Source of the DNA: Planctomycetota bacterium
GTDB lineage: Bacteria; Planctomycetota; Phycisphaerae; FEN-1346; JAACEH01
Length of the DNA: 7,289 bases
Direction of reading: 5' to 3'
Assembly (NCBI GenBank): GCA_016935955.1
Contig: JAFGPY010000300.1
Coordinates: 1-7,289, forward strand
A model generated the notes under the pieces. The model made no database searches. It was not told where the DNA came from and saw only the letters and a list, made by a program, of their open reading frames with translations. A program made the position numbers and the translations under genes. Shown one piece after another: positions 1-5,437 of the stretch (the first letter of the stretch is position 1; every line of letters begins with the position of its first letter).

Positions 1-14
1 GAATACGCTTCCAT
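1..14 (-). CDS. 5' end of an unidentified gene, cut by the window edge
   Basis: Reading leftwards, an ATG at 14-12 begins a frame whose first codons give M-E-A-Y before the window ends. A GGAGG ribosome-binding site (complement of 22-26) lies 7 nt upstream of the ATG, an excellent Shine-Dalgarno at ideal spacing. The start is 69 bp past the stop codon of the prepilin gene and on the same strand, so the two may be cotranscribed. Product and function cannot be judged from four codons. The call rests only on the site and the context. Confidence 0.55.
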
Positions 15-21
15 GCCCTCA

Positions 22-26
22 CCTCC
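22..26 (-). promoter_or_regulatory. Ribosome-binding site GGAGG for the partial gene at the left edge
   Basis: The minus strand reads GGAGG followed by 7 nt and then ATG at 14-12. This site is the main reason for calling a gene start at the window edge. Confidence 0.55.
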
Positions 27-83
27 TGGCACAGAAGCCTACCAACTCCTCTCACATCGCGCTAGACAAAAACGCAAACCGCT

Positions 84-950
84 CTAGTTGTTCAACACGC
101 CAAGGTCAAGAATCGCCCACAGATCGTCCAAGGCCGCCTCACTGGTGCCACCATTAACGGCTTTTAGCATGCCCATGAACTCCTCACCTTCGCGAAACTC
201 GACCGAGCCATCAATGAAAGCCACATTAACGCCTGTTCCATGCCGTTGCGTGACCATATCAAGCGTGGTCAAGTTGTCTGCCAGAATGGCCCGGCGACCG
301 TAAGTCTTGATCAAATTGTACGCTTGACTAGAACTACTAGCCACATGTGTCTTTGCGGGATCCTGTCCCGACCCGACCTGGGCGGGGGTCCAGGGGTAGA
401 GCTTGTGGCGGATGCAGTAGGAGGCGTATGTGTTGGGTGTCGACTGCGTGCTTGTACCCCGTTCCCGCCAGAGCCGCTCGGGATTCTGGTTCTCCTTCTC
501 CTGCCACCAGTATTCGGCATTGGCCACCGGGTCCATGCGCCACCAGGCGTCCTCGGTGTCCGCCACATCGGGGCAGATGAAGTACTCGCTCTTGATCAGG
601 CCGTGAGCAACCAGAGGTCCGAACCCGGCCGAAAAACCCGCCTTGGAATTGGTGATGAAGTAGTTGTCGAAGGGGCGTAACGAGCCCGTGTACGTCCTGG
701 CCTGGAAGTTGTACTCCTTGGGATCGTACAGGGGCGGGAATATCTTCGATTGCTGGGTCACGTAGGACATGTAGGAGGTGAACACCGAACTTATCTGCGC
801 GCCGCAACGGACCCGCGAGACCCGCTCCAGGATCGGACCCACAGCTATCATCGCGATGGTCATCAGCAGGGCAATGATGACAATCACGATCAACAGTTCG
901 ATCAGCGTGAACCCGCCGCAAACGTTCATTCTTCGCAGTCTGGACGTCAT
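84..950 (-). CDS. Type IV pilin-like prepilin with H-X9-DG C-terminal motif (DUF1559-like)
   Basis: This 288-residue protein has a prepilin leader. After the basic stretch TSRLRR comes GG|FTLIE, with predicted cleavage between G13 and F14 and the conserved Glu at mature position 5 (E18). A single hydrophobic helix of about 20 residues follows. Near the C-terminus H237 and D247-G248 form the H-X9-DG motif (HGTGVNVAFIDGS), a hallmark of a prepilin-like family much expanded in Planctomycetota and Lentisphaerae. Such proteins are expected to be inserted in the inner membrane, processed by a PilD-type peptidase and exposed outside; their exact role is unknown. The frame is open upstream to 1019, but the ATG at 950 has GGAGG 8 nt before it, whereas the upstream ATGs overlap the likely promoter. 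An ATG at 929 is less likely. The middle is Trp- and Tyr-rich (WW and YWW near residues 136-149). No pilus assembly gene is in view. Confidence 0.9.
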   Translation of the reverse strand: MTSRLRRMNVCGGFTLIELLIVIVIIALLMTIAMIAVGPILERVSRVRCGAQISSVFTSYMSYVTQQSKIFPPLYDPKEYNFQARTYTGSLRPFDNYFITNSKAGFSAGFGPLVAHGLIKSEYFICPDVADTEDAWWRMDPVANAEYWWQEKENQNPERLWRERGTSTQSTPNTYASYCIRHKLYPWTPAQVGSGQDPAKTHVASSSSQAYNLIKTYGRRAILADNLTTLDMVTQRHGTGVNVAFIDGSVEFREGEEFMGMLKAVNGGTSEAALDDLWAILDLGVLNN

Positions 951-958
951 AGCCGATG

Positions 959-963
959 CCTCC
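959..963 (-). promoter_or_regulatory. Ribosome-binding site GGAGG deciding the prepilin start
   Basis: The minus strand carries GGAGG at 963-959, 8 nt before the ATG at 950. It supports a 13-residue leader rather than the longer 36-residue leader that would result from starting at 1019. Confidence 0.75.
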
Positions 964-990
964 GGATACAGGTCATTAGTTTCCCCTATC

Positions 991-1019
991 ATTGTCGCCC
1001 CTGGAGGCGGATTTGGCAA
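991..1019 (-). promoter_or_regulatory. Candidate sigma70-type promoter of the prepilin gene
   Basis: On the minus strand, TTGCCA (complement of 1014-1019, 5 of 6 matches to the -35 consensus) is followed after 17 nt by GACAAT (complement of 991-996, 4 of 6 matches to the -10). Transcription would start near 984, giving a leader of roughly 34 nt that contains the GGAGG site. The -35 lies in one arm of the inverted repeat at 1014-1045. This is pattern matching only. Confidence 0.35.
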
Positions 1020-1045
1020 CCCCGAATTCCTCGAATCCGTTGCCA
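1014..1045. repeat. Inverted repeat TGGCAAC-N18-GTTGCCA
   Basis: Two perfect 7-bp arms (1014-1020 and 1039-1045) are separated by 18 bp, about three helical turns between arm centres. The left arm covers the candidate -35 of the prepilin gene. The spacing would suit a dimeric or tetrameric DNA-binding regulator, but no T-run follows, so it is not a terminator. A chance occurrence is possible. Confidence 0.35.
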
Positions 1046-1204
1046 GGCGGCCCCTTACGGTTCTGGCGGCGGAAACGGCCCTGCCGTGGGCTGCCTTTGG
1101 TGCGCCTGGAGACGGATGGACAAGCGGGGCTTTGCGGGTTCCTTCCGGCTGCGAAGGTCACCACGAGAATCAGGTCGCGAAACTGATTCCATGCGGTTTT
1201 TGGA

Positions 1205-1234
1205 TTGCACGCGCCGGGGCGTGGGTGCTAGAAT
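1205..1234 (+). promoter_or_regulatory. Candidate extended -10 promoter of the zinc-module gene
   Basis: TTGCAC (1205-1210) and TAGAAT (1229-1234) are 18 nt apart. The -10 is preceded by TG one base upstream (1226-1227), forming an extended -10 element TGnTAGAAT. Initiation near 1241 would leave a leader of about 120 nt with short GC-rich hairpins (1253-1265 and 1291-1304). Confidence 0.45.
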
Positions 1235-1349
1235 GCAAATACATTTCTGTAAGCCGTGTGACGGCCGCAACTTCCCCGTTGGCGGCTGGCCGGGCAACGG
1301 CCCGTTGGGGATCATATCTTGAGGACACGCGGGCCTGGTGGCACCTAGC

Positions 1350-1355
1350 AGGGGG
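1350..1355 (+). promoter_or_regulatory. Ribosome-binding site AGGGGG for the zinc-module gene
   Basis: AGGGGG ends 7 nt before the ATG at 1363. It is an imperfect match to AGGAGG, but it sits at the right distance and coincides with the point where a recognisable zinc-ribbon protein begins. It therefore fixes the start. Confidence 0.5.
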
Positions 1356-1362
1356 CATTCTT

Positions 1363-2109
1363 ATGGGCATAGTCGTAACGTGCAAGTGTGGCAAGAAGCT
1401 GACGGCTCCGGACGATGCCGGGGGACGTCATGGTCGTTGCAGCGAGTGCGGCCGCACGGTGTTCATTCCGAGGTCGACCGATCGGGCCGACATCATCTGG
1501 ACCGGTACCGACATGTTCCTGATGGAAGAAGCCGTCAAGCAGACGGTCGGTCAGTTGCCGGTGCTGACGCGTGAGGCCATGCTCGACGAGGCCGACAAGT
1601 GGGCCAAGGCTTGGCGCCTGCCGCCGGAACGCACGCCGCACGAGGCCGGCGAGGAACTTATCTGCGATATGGTCGTCTCGTGCGTCCAGCGCGACGCCAC
1701 TGTCGGCATGGACCGCATGAGCGTTATGATGGCCAAGGGCGAACAGATGCTTCGCGTCCTGGTGGCCCGCAAGGGACAACAACTGCTCCACTTCGTCGCC
1801 CGCATCGGGCCGGACCAATACATCACTTGGCACCATCGCGACGCCGAGGACGACGAGATCGAGGATGCCAAGCAACGCACCGACGTTATGCAGTCGTTGT
1901 CCAGCGGTGTAATCTGCGACAAGTGTGGCTACAATATGGGCTACTGCAACATGCTGGCCAAACCCGGCCTGGCGCCGATCGTCGGTTACTATTGCGGCCA
2001 ATGCAACAGGATGCTCTGCACGAAATGCCAGGGCAAGATCGAGCAGGGCTGCGCCGAGTGCGGTGCCAGCCGCGAGAAACTCCAGTACCTCGCCCGTCGC
2101 CGGCGATAG
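1363..2109 (+). CDS. Protein of unknown function with N- and C-terminal zinc-binding cysteine modules
   Basis: This 248-residue soluble protein begins with a compact zinc ribbon. C7-x-C9 and C26-x2-C29 frame a KKLTAPDDAG-type loop, a form often seen at the N-termini of planctomycete proteins. The middle (about residues 45-180) is charged, probably helical, and free of obvious catalytic motifs; it includes a run of Met residues (117-130) and WHHRDAEDDE at 156-165. The C-terminus has nine cysteines: C185-x2-C188, C195, C211-x2-C214, C219-x2-C222 and C230-x2-C233. These could bind two zinc ions in a ribbon, RING-like or B-box-like fold. There is no signal peptide or membrane segment, so it is expected in the cytoplasm. 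The C-terminus is basic (ARRRR), compatible with nucleic-acid binding. I do not recognise the family beyond the zinc ribbon and assign no function. It is a single-gene unit facing the aldolase gene. Confidence 0.85.
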   Translation: MGIVVTCKCGKKLTAPDDAGGRHGRCSECGRTVFIPRSTDRADIIWTGTDMFLMEEAVKQTVGQLPVLTREAMLDEADKWAKAWRLPPERTPHEAGEELICDMVVSCVQRDATVGMDRMSVMMAKGEQMLRVLVARKGQQLLHFVARIGPDQYITWHHRDAEDDEIEDAKQRTDVMQSLSSGVICDKCGYNMGYCNMLAKPGLAPIVGYYCGQCNRMLCTKCQGKIEQGCAECGASREKLQYLARRRR

Positions 2110-2157
2110 ACTGCGGGACACAGCACTCGGAAGTCCACGGCATTCAACGGTTGAGAG

Positions 2158-2195
2158 AAAGAGAGCGACCCGCCGCATGGTGGATCGCTCTCTTT
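2158..2195. terminator. Likely bidirectional terminator hairpin between convergent genes
   Basis: AAAGAGAGCGA (2158-2168) pairs perfectly over 11 bp with TCGCTCTCTTT (2185-2195). The intervening bases add five more pairs, one of them G-T, after a single mismatch and close on a GCAT loop. The stem has an A-rich left foot and a T-rich right foot and is followed by TCTTTCT on the right and, read leftwards, TTTCTCTC. It lies 48 bp after the stop of the zinc-module gene and 41 bp beyond the stop of the oppositely transcribed aldolase gene, so it can serve both. Confidence 0.85.
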
Positions 2196-2236
2196 GTCTT
2201 TCTGTGACGATCGGGCCCGCGAGGGGCCGGGCCGCG

Positions 2237-3301
2237 CTACAGTCTTCCGCCCTTGGCCGCTTCGGCGGCCGCCGCTTCGGCCCCGAGCTGGTTGTGGACG
2301 ACGTGGCACACCGCACGGGCCATGACAGCCGGGTCGTCGGCCCCCGGGTACAGGATGTTCCGTCCCACCAGGGCTCCGTAGACGTTCCCCGCCGTGAGCA
2401 TGCCTTCGGCGAAATCGACCAGCACCGTGGCCGGGATGCCCGTCGACGGGCCGCCCAGCATCAGGATCGGCGAGGTCGTGGCCCGGACGATCCGCCCGTA
2501 TGGACGGATCATCGGGATCTTCAGCCACAACCGTGCCGTGCTCGGACCGAGGCATGACGCCACGCCGATCATCCGCACCCATTCGTGCTCGTCCTTCGAC
2601 AGTACCCACTTGCCATAGCGGTTCTCCACCACCAGGGGCTCCAGGAACATCGGCAGGTGGGCCTCTGCCATGTCCGCCAGCAGATCGGCCATGGCGACCA
2701 TCGTCTCCAGGCAATCGCGGTTCGCATCACCCTCGGCCGTATAGCGCCACATCACTTTGCCGCCGTCGAGGTTCGCCGCCAGCAGGTCCGACGCCGTCAG
2801 GTAGCACGTCGGCATGTCCCACAACTCGTTCTTGGCGCCGTTAAGCCCCGAACGGTTCATCGATCCGATCAGCACTCGCTCGCCAAGGAAGCCTTTGCCG
2901 CCGTTGCGCCGCTGCAGGGCGTCCAAGGCCACCACATCGTCGATAATGTCCGTTGTGGCCATCAAGCCGTCCACCGGGCTGGCCTCCAGCACGCGGACGA
3001 TGCGGGCCAGGTAGTCGGCCCGGTTGGCCATGCCGATGGGGTCCGGTCCGACACCCGGGACGCTGCGGGCGGGATGGTCTGCGGCCAGGATCACCAGCCG
3101 GCCGTCCTCGCTCAGCCGCTTTCGCCGAGGTCGTTCCGCCAGGGCCGTCGCGAAGAAGTCCGGATCCGTGGCCCGCAGGTGGGTCAACGGTTTGACCCCG
3201 GCCTCGTCCAGAACGGCTGCCGAGTTGAACTGGTAGTCCTTCGGCAATCCCAGCGCCTGGGCGGTTACACGCACCTGTTCGACCATCATTTCGTCACTCA
3301 T
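2237..3301 (-). CDS. Class I aldolase-like (beta/alpha)8 protein, Cgl0159 type
   Basis: This 354-residue protein resembles the FbaB/LsrF/LacD branch of Schiff-base aldolases, most closely the Cgl0159-like barrels. Motifs in order: LVILAADHP (69-77, strand 1 with D75-H76), GVGPDP (83-88), LMATTDIIDD (113-122), VLIGSMNRSG (143-152), LDGGKVMWR (178-186), MFLEPLVV (218-225), LWLKIPM (258-264), PILMLGGPS (278-286) and LVGRNILYP (311-319). K261 in WLKIP on a late strand is the best candidate Schiff-base lysine, and the C-terminal GG and GR loops suit phosphate binding. The substrate is unknown; a phosphorylated sugar or a sugar-acid product is plausible. An A/E-rich tail follows residue 340. The start at 3301 is set by AGGAG (complement of 3311-3315) 9 nt upstream. 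It is a single gene with its own strong promoter, ending in the shared terminator. There is no signal peptide, so it should be cytoplasmic. Confidence 0.82.
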   Translation of the reverse strand: MSDEMMVEQVRVTAQALGLPKDYQFNSAAVLDEAGVKPLTHLRATDPDFFATALAERPRRKRLSEDGRLVILAADHPARSVPGVGPDPIGMANRADYLARIVRVLEASPVDGLMATTDIIDDVVALDALQRRNGGKGFLGERVLIGSMNRSGLNGAKNELWDMPTCYLTASDLLAANLDGGKVMWRYTAEGDANRDCLETMVAMADLLADMAEAHLPMFLEPLVVENRYGKWVLSKDEHEWVRMIGVASCLGPSTARLWLKIPMIRPYGRIVRATTSPILMLGGPSTGIPATVLVDFAEGMLTAGNVYGALVGRNILYPGADDPAVMARAVCHVVHNQLGAEAAAAEAAKGGRL

Positions 3302-3310
3302 GCGGGCTTA

Positions 3311-3315
3311 CTCCT
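3311..3315 (-). promoter_or_regulatory. Ribosome-binding site AGGAG of the aldolase-like gene
   Basis: AGGAG on the minus strand ends 9 nt before the ATG at 3301. It favours this start over the two Met codons at residues 5 and 6. Confidence 0.65.
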
Positions 3316-3389
3316 GCTTGTTCTGTTGTCGCGCTGTTGCCAACCGCCCTTTGGAGACCGGCGGCCGTACCCATGCACGATACGCCGCC

Positions 3390-3418
3390 TTGTGCCATGG
3401 CGAAACGGGCAGTATAAT
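3390..3418 (+). promoter_or_regulatory. Candidate rightward promoter of the FecR-type gene, overlapping the leftward one
   Basis: A perfect TATAAT (3413-3418) has TTGTGC (3390-3395, 3 of 6 matches) 17 nt upstream. Initiation near 3425 would give a 160-nt leader before the gene at 3585. The TATAAT shares four bases with the -10 of the leftward promoter. Because the -10 match is partly explained by that overlap, this is only a moderate call. Confidence 0.4.
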
Positions 3419-3439
3419 CCGCCCCGACGGGCTTGTCAA
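3411..3439 (-). promoter_or_regulatory. Near-consensus sigma70 promoter of the aldolase-like gene
   Basis: The minus strand reads TTGACA (complement of 3434-3439, perfect -35), a spacer of exactly 17 nt, then TATACT (complement of 3411-3416, 5 of 6 matches to the -10). Transcription should start near 3404, leaving a leader of about 100 nt. This is the strongest promoter match in the window and implies substantial housekeeping-type expression unless it is repressed. Confidence 0.8.
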
Positions 3440-3584
3440 AGGCCCTTCGTCGTGCACGATTTTCTGAAGCTTTTCAGCAACCAGGCTGTTTGAACGGTAA
3501 GAGGCGGCATGTCGGGCGTCACGTCAGCGGCCCGCAGGGGCCGAAATCGGGGCTAAATGCCCATAAAACCGAGGCACCAGACCC

Positions 3585-5273
3585 ATGAAGCCGTGCGAAG
3601 TCCATCATCTCGAAGAGCTGGCCGATCTGGCCGCCGGACGACTCGATGAGTCGACCGCCGAGAACCTGCGCAGGCACTTGGTCGAGTGCCAATCGTGCCG
3701 CCAAGCGGCCGCGCGGCTCGCCACGCTCGATGAGGCCCTTCGCCGCTGCGACGCCATGCAGCCGGGCCCCGTTCCCGAGGCCGACCGCCAACGGATTCTG
3801 GATGCCGCCAGACAGATGCTTGCCGCACAACCTTCGCAGGACACCGCTGCGGCGCGGTTGCCCGTGCTGGTGCGACTCTGGAACCGGCCGGAGGTCCGTC
3901 GGGCTCTTGCCGCTGCGGCCGTGGTCGCCATCATTGCGGCCGCCGCCGTGATGGCCGTCCGGTCCGTCGGCACGTCACTCGGACCTGCCGTCGCCCGGGC
4001 CGTCGACGTTCGGGGATCGGTCAGTGTCAATGGCAACGGGGACACCCAACTCCGGAGCCAGCAGCGGTTGCACGTCGGCCAGCAGATTCGCACCGGCCGC
4101 CAGTCCATGCTCACCCTGGCCATGACCGGCGGCGCGGAAGTCGATCTCAACGAAAGCACGGCCCTGACGATCGAGCAGAGCGACATGCAGTCGACGCGCT
4201 GCCGACTCGACCAGGGGCAGGTCTTCGTCAAGCTGAGTGCCGCCGGCAGCAGCGGACGCATGGTGCTCGACACGTCGGTTGCCCGCGTCGAGGCAACAGC
4301 CGCCGAATTCGATCTGCGGCTCGTTCCGGGCACCGTGGCTTCGCGATGCCTGCGCAGTGGGGGAACCTTCGTCCTGGCCGCGGCCACGGTCCAGGTGCTT
4401 GGCGAACCCGCCGCACCGACCGAATTGCGGCTGACGGTCCTTTCGGGACAGGTCGAGTTGGCTCTGGCCGGCGACCCGGCGCCTGTGGTCGTCAAGGCCG
4501 ACGAGCAAGTTTGCTACGATCCTCGCGGGGCCAGGCCGGTTTCCGTCAAGGTTCGCGCCGAAGAGCACGTGCTTTGGCGGCTGCCAGACGATCGCGTCTA
4601 TCGTCTTGCGGCCGGGCACCTGTCCGAACTGTATGCCGCCAAGGTCACGCCGCAGCAGCAGGATCGCGTCCGCTTGGACTACGACTTCCTCAGCAGCCGG
4701 GAACTGGACGACTGGCGCGTTGACGGCACTGGCTGGACGCTGATGCTCAATGCTCTTCGTTGCCGCAACGGTCAGGGCGAGATCGTCTCGCAGGTGGCGT
4801 TCCTTGGTGACGTGGAGGTCGAGTTCACGGCCAACATCGAGCCGCAGGATGGGTCGCTGATCGGCTGGCAGTTCCGCCCCGACGCGTCCCAGGGATTTGA
4901 CCCCGTGACGGCCGTTGCCCGGCTGCAGACCGAACCCGACCGGCGACTCAGGACGTCCCTGGCCTTCGGCAACAGTGATCGCCCCAGCCTCACTCGGATT
5001 CTGGACGGACAGGTGTTCCGTTTCGGCGGTCGCCTTGAGGGGAACCGCACCTACCTGTCGCTGGACGGCGACGACGTGGCCGAGGCCGCAACGCCCGACG
5101 CCATCCTGGCCGCCCTGCACGACAAGGACAACCCGCAGCCGCTGCGCGTCGCGATTCGTGCCCAGGGCGACGACCTGTTCATCAGCAACCTGACCGTCAT
5201 CGGCCGCCCCGACCCGAGATGGTTGCGGCAACGGCTGCAGCGGCTCCTCGATCGTCCGTCGCCCGACCGTTAA
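3585..5273 (+). CDS. Membrane-anchored anti-sigma-type zinc-finger / FecR / lectin-like protein
   Basis: This protein has 562 residues. Residues 1-45 form an anti-sigma-type zinc finger (zf-HC2/ZAS-like): C4, then H31-x3-C35-x2-C38 within HLVECQSC. A basic, proline-containing linker leads to one Ala/Val/Ile-rich membrane helix at about 107-126, so the finger should face the cytoplasm and the rest the periplasm. Residues 135-300 match a FecR-type beta domain: DVRGSVSVNG, LHVGQQIRTG (162-171), VDLNESTALTI and VLDTSVARVEATAAEFDL (227-244). Residues about 365-540 look like a concanavalin A/DUF1080-type beta-sandwich: LDYDFLSSRELDDWRV, DVEVEFTANI (409-418) and LRVAIRAQGDDLFISNLTV. GAGG (complete motif GAGG at 3571-3574) lies 10 nt before the ATG. 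By family analogy it may bind and restrain an ECF sigma factor or sense an envelope signal, but no sigma gene is adjacent. The C-terminal sandwich may bind glycans. Confidence 0.85.
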   Translation: MKPCEVHHLEELADLAAGRLDESTAENLRRHLVECQSCRQAAARLATLDEALRRCDAMQPGPVPEADRQRILDAARQMLAAQPSQDTAAARLPVLVRLWNRPEVRRALAAAAVVAIIAAAAVMAVRSVGTSLGPAVARAVDVRGSVSVNGNGDTQLRSQQRLHVGQQIRTGRQSMLTLAMTGGAEVDLNESTALTIEQSDMQSTRCRLDQGQVFVKLSAAGSSGRMVLDTSVARVEATAAEFDLRLVPGTVASRCLRSGGTFVLAAATVQVLGEPAAPTELRLTVLSGQVELALAGDPAPVVVKADEQVCYDPRGARPVSVKVRAEEHVLWRLPDDRVYRLAAGHLSELYAAKVTPQQQDRVRLDYDFLSSRELDDWRVDGTGWTLMLNALRCRNGQGEIVSQVAFLGDVEVEFTANIEPQDGSLIGWQFRPDASQGFDPVTAVARLQTEPDRRLRTSLAFGNSDRPSLTRILDGQVFRFGGRLEGNRTYLSLDGDDVAEAATPDAILAALHDKDNPQPLRVAIRAQGDDLFISNLTVIGRPDPRWLRQRLQRLLDRPSPDR

Positions 5274-5305
5274 GGTTCGTGCCCGCGGCTCTTCCCGGAA
5301 AACCT

Positions 5306-5333
5306 TTGACCGCGCCGCCACCCCCTGTAAAAT
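5306..5333 (+). promoter_or_regulatory. Candidate promoter of the nucleotide-sugar gene pair
   Basis: TTGACC (5306-5311, 5 of 6) and TAAAAT (5328-5333, 5 of 6) are separated by 16 nt in the gap after the FecR-type gene. Initiation near 5340 would give a leader of about 98 nt. Both hexamers are good, so the reductase and dehydrogenase genes probably form a unit separate from the FecR-type gene. Confidence 0.55.
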
Positions 5334-5437
5334 CCCATGCACAATGTCCGGTCCTGGCACCTCCGGAACAAACGCAGGCGAGTCTGTTCGCTACGGCGTG
5401 CAGCCGCAGGCCGGCTACACGAATGGCAAGAGACAAC

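Larger units (their letters stand above)
951..1362. other. Divergent intergenic region, no gene seen
   Basis: These 412 bp separate the divergently transcribed prepilin and zinc-module genes. Open frames cross the region in several phases, one joined in frame to the zinc protein, but they run into the antisense of the prepilin gene, lack a good ribosome-binding site and show no recognisable protein. What can be seen is a candidate leftward promoter (991-1019), a candidate rightward promoter (1205-1234), a long inverted repeat (1014-1045), and small hairpins at 1141-1157, 1253-1265 and 1291-1304. Confidence 0.7.
3302..3584. other. Divergent regulatory region between the aldolase and FecR-type genes
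   Basis: No convincing gene lies in these 283 bp. They hold a near-consensus leftward promoter (3411-3439), an overlapping rightward TATAAT (3413-3418), and short hairpins in the rightward leader at 3464-3477 (CTGAA/TTCAG), 3528-3543 (CGGCCC/GGGCCG with GCAG loop) and 3550-3562 (GGGC/GCCC). No sigma factor gene is present here, although that would be the usual neighbour of an anti-sigma-type zinc-finger gene. Confidence 0.7.

Noticed and set aside
1141..1157. CCTTC/GAAGG hairpin in the divergent region
   Set aside because: A 5-bp stem with no following T-run and no link to a gene end is expected by chance in GC-rich DNA.
778..1362. N-terminal extension of the zinc-module protein in the same frame
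   Set aside because: It would overlap the antisense of the prepilin start and both promoters. The zinc ribbon begins at the ATG at 1363, which has its own binding site.
1345..2316. Minus-strand open frame (323 codons) opposite the zinc-module gene
   Set aside because: It crosses the terminator and the end of the aldolase gene and has no domain signature. The plus strand has clear zinc motifs and a ribosome-binding site.
3509..3556. 15-codon frame (MSGVTSAARRG...) preceded by GAGG in the FecR-type gene leader
   Set aside because: It is too short to judge, the GAGG spacing of 4 nt is tight, and it lies over a hairpin. There is no evidence it is translated.
5272..5306. AAGGTT/AACCTT inverted repeat after the FecR-type gene as a terminator
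   Set aside because: The stem is only 6 bp with a 23-nt loop, and no real T-run follows. It probably arose by chance next to the -35 of the following promoter.
3975..5360. Long minus-strand open frame (461 codons) opposite the FecR-type gene
   Set aside because: It is a shadow of the GC-rich plus-strand gene. It has no ribosome-binding site, no recognisable domain, and a composition typical of antisense reading.
5219..5437. Longer start for the rhamnose reductase
   Set aside because: It overlaps the end of the FecR-type gene. The extra 73 residues are Ala/Pro-rich with no family match, and the family normally begins a few residues before VTGANG.
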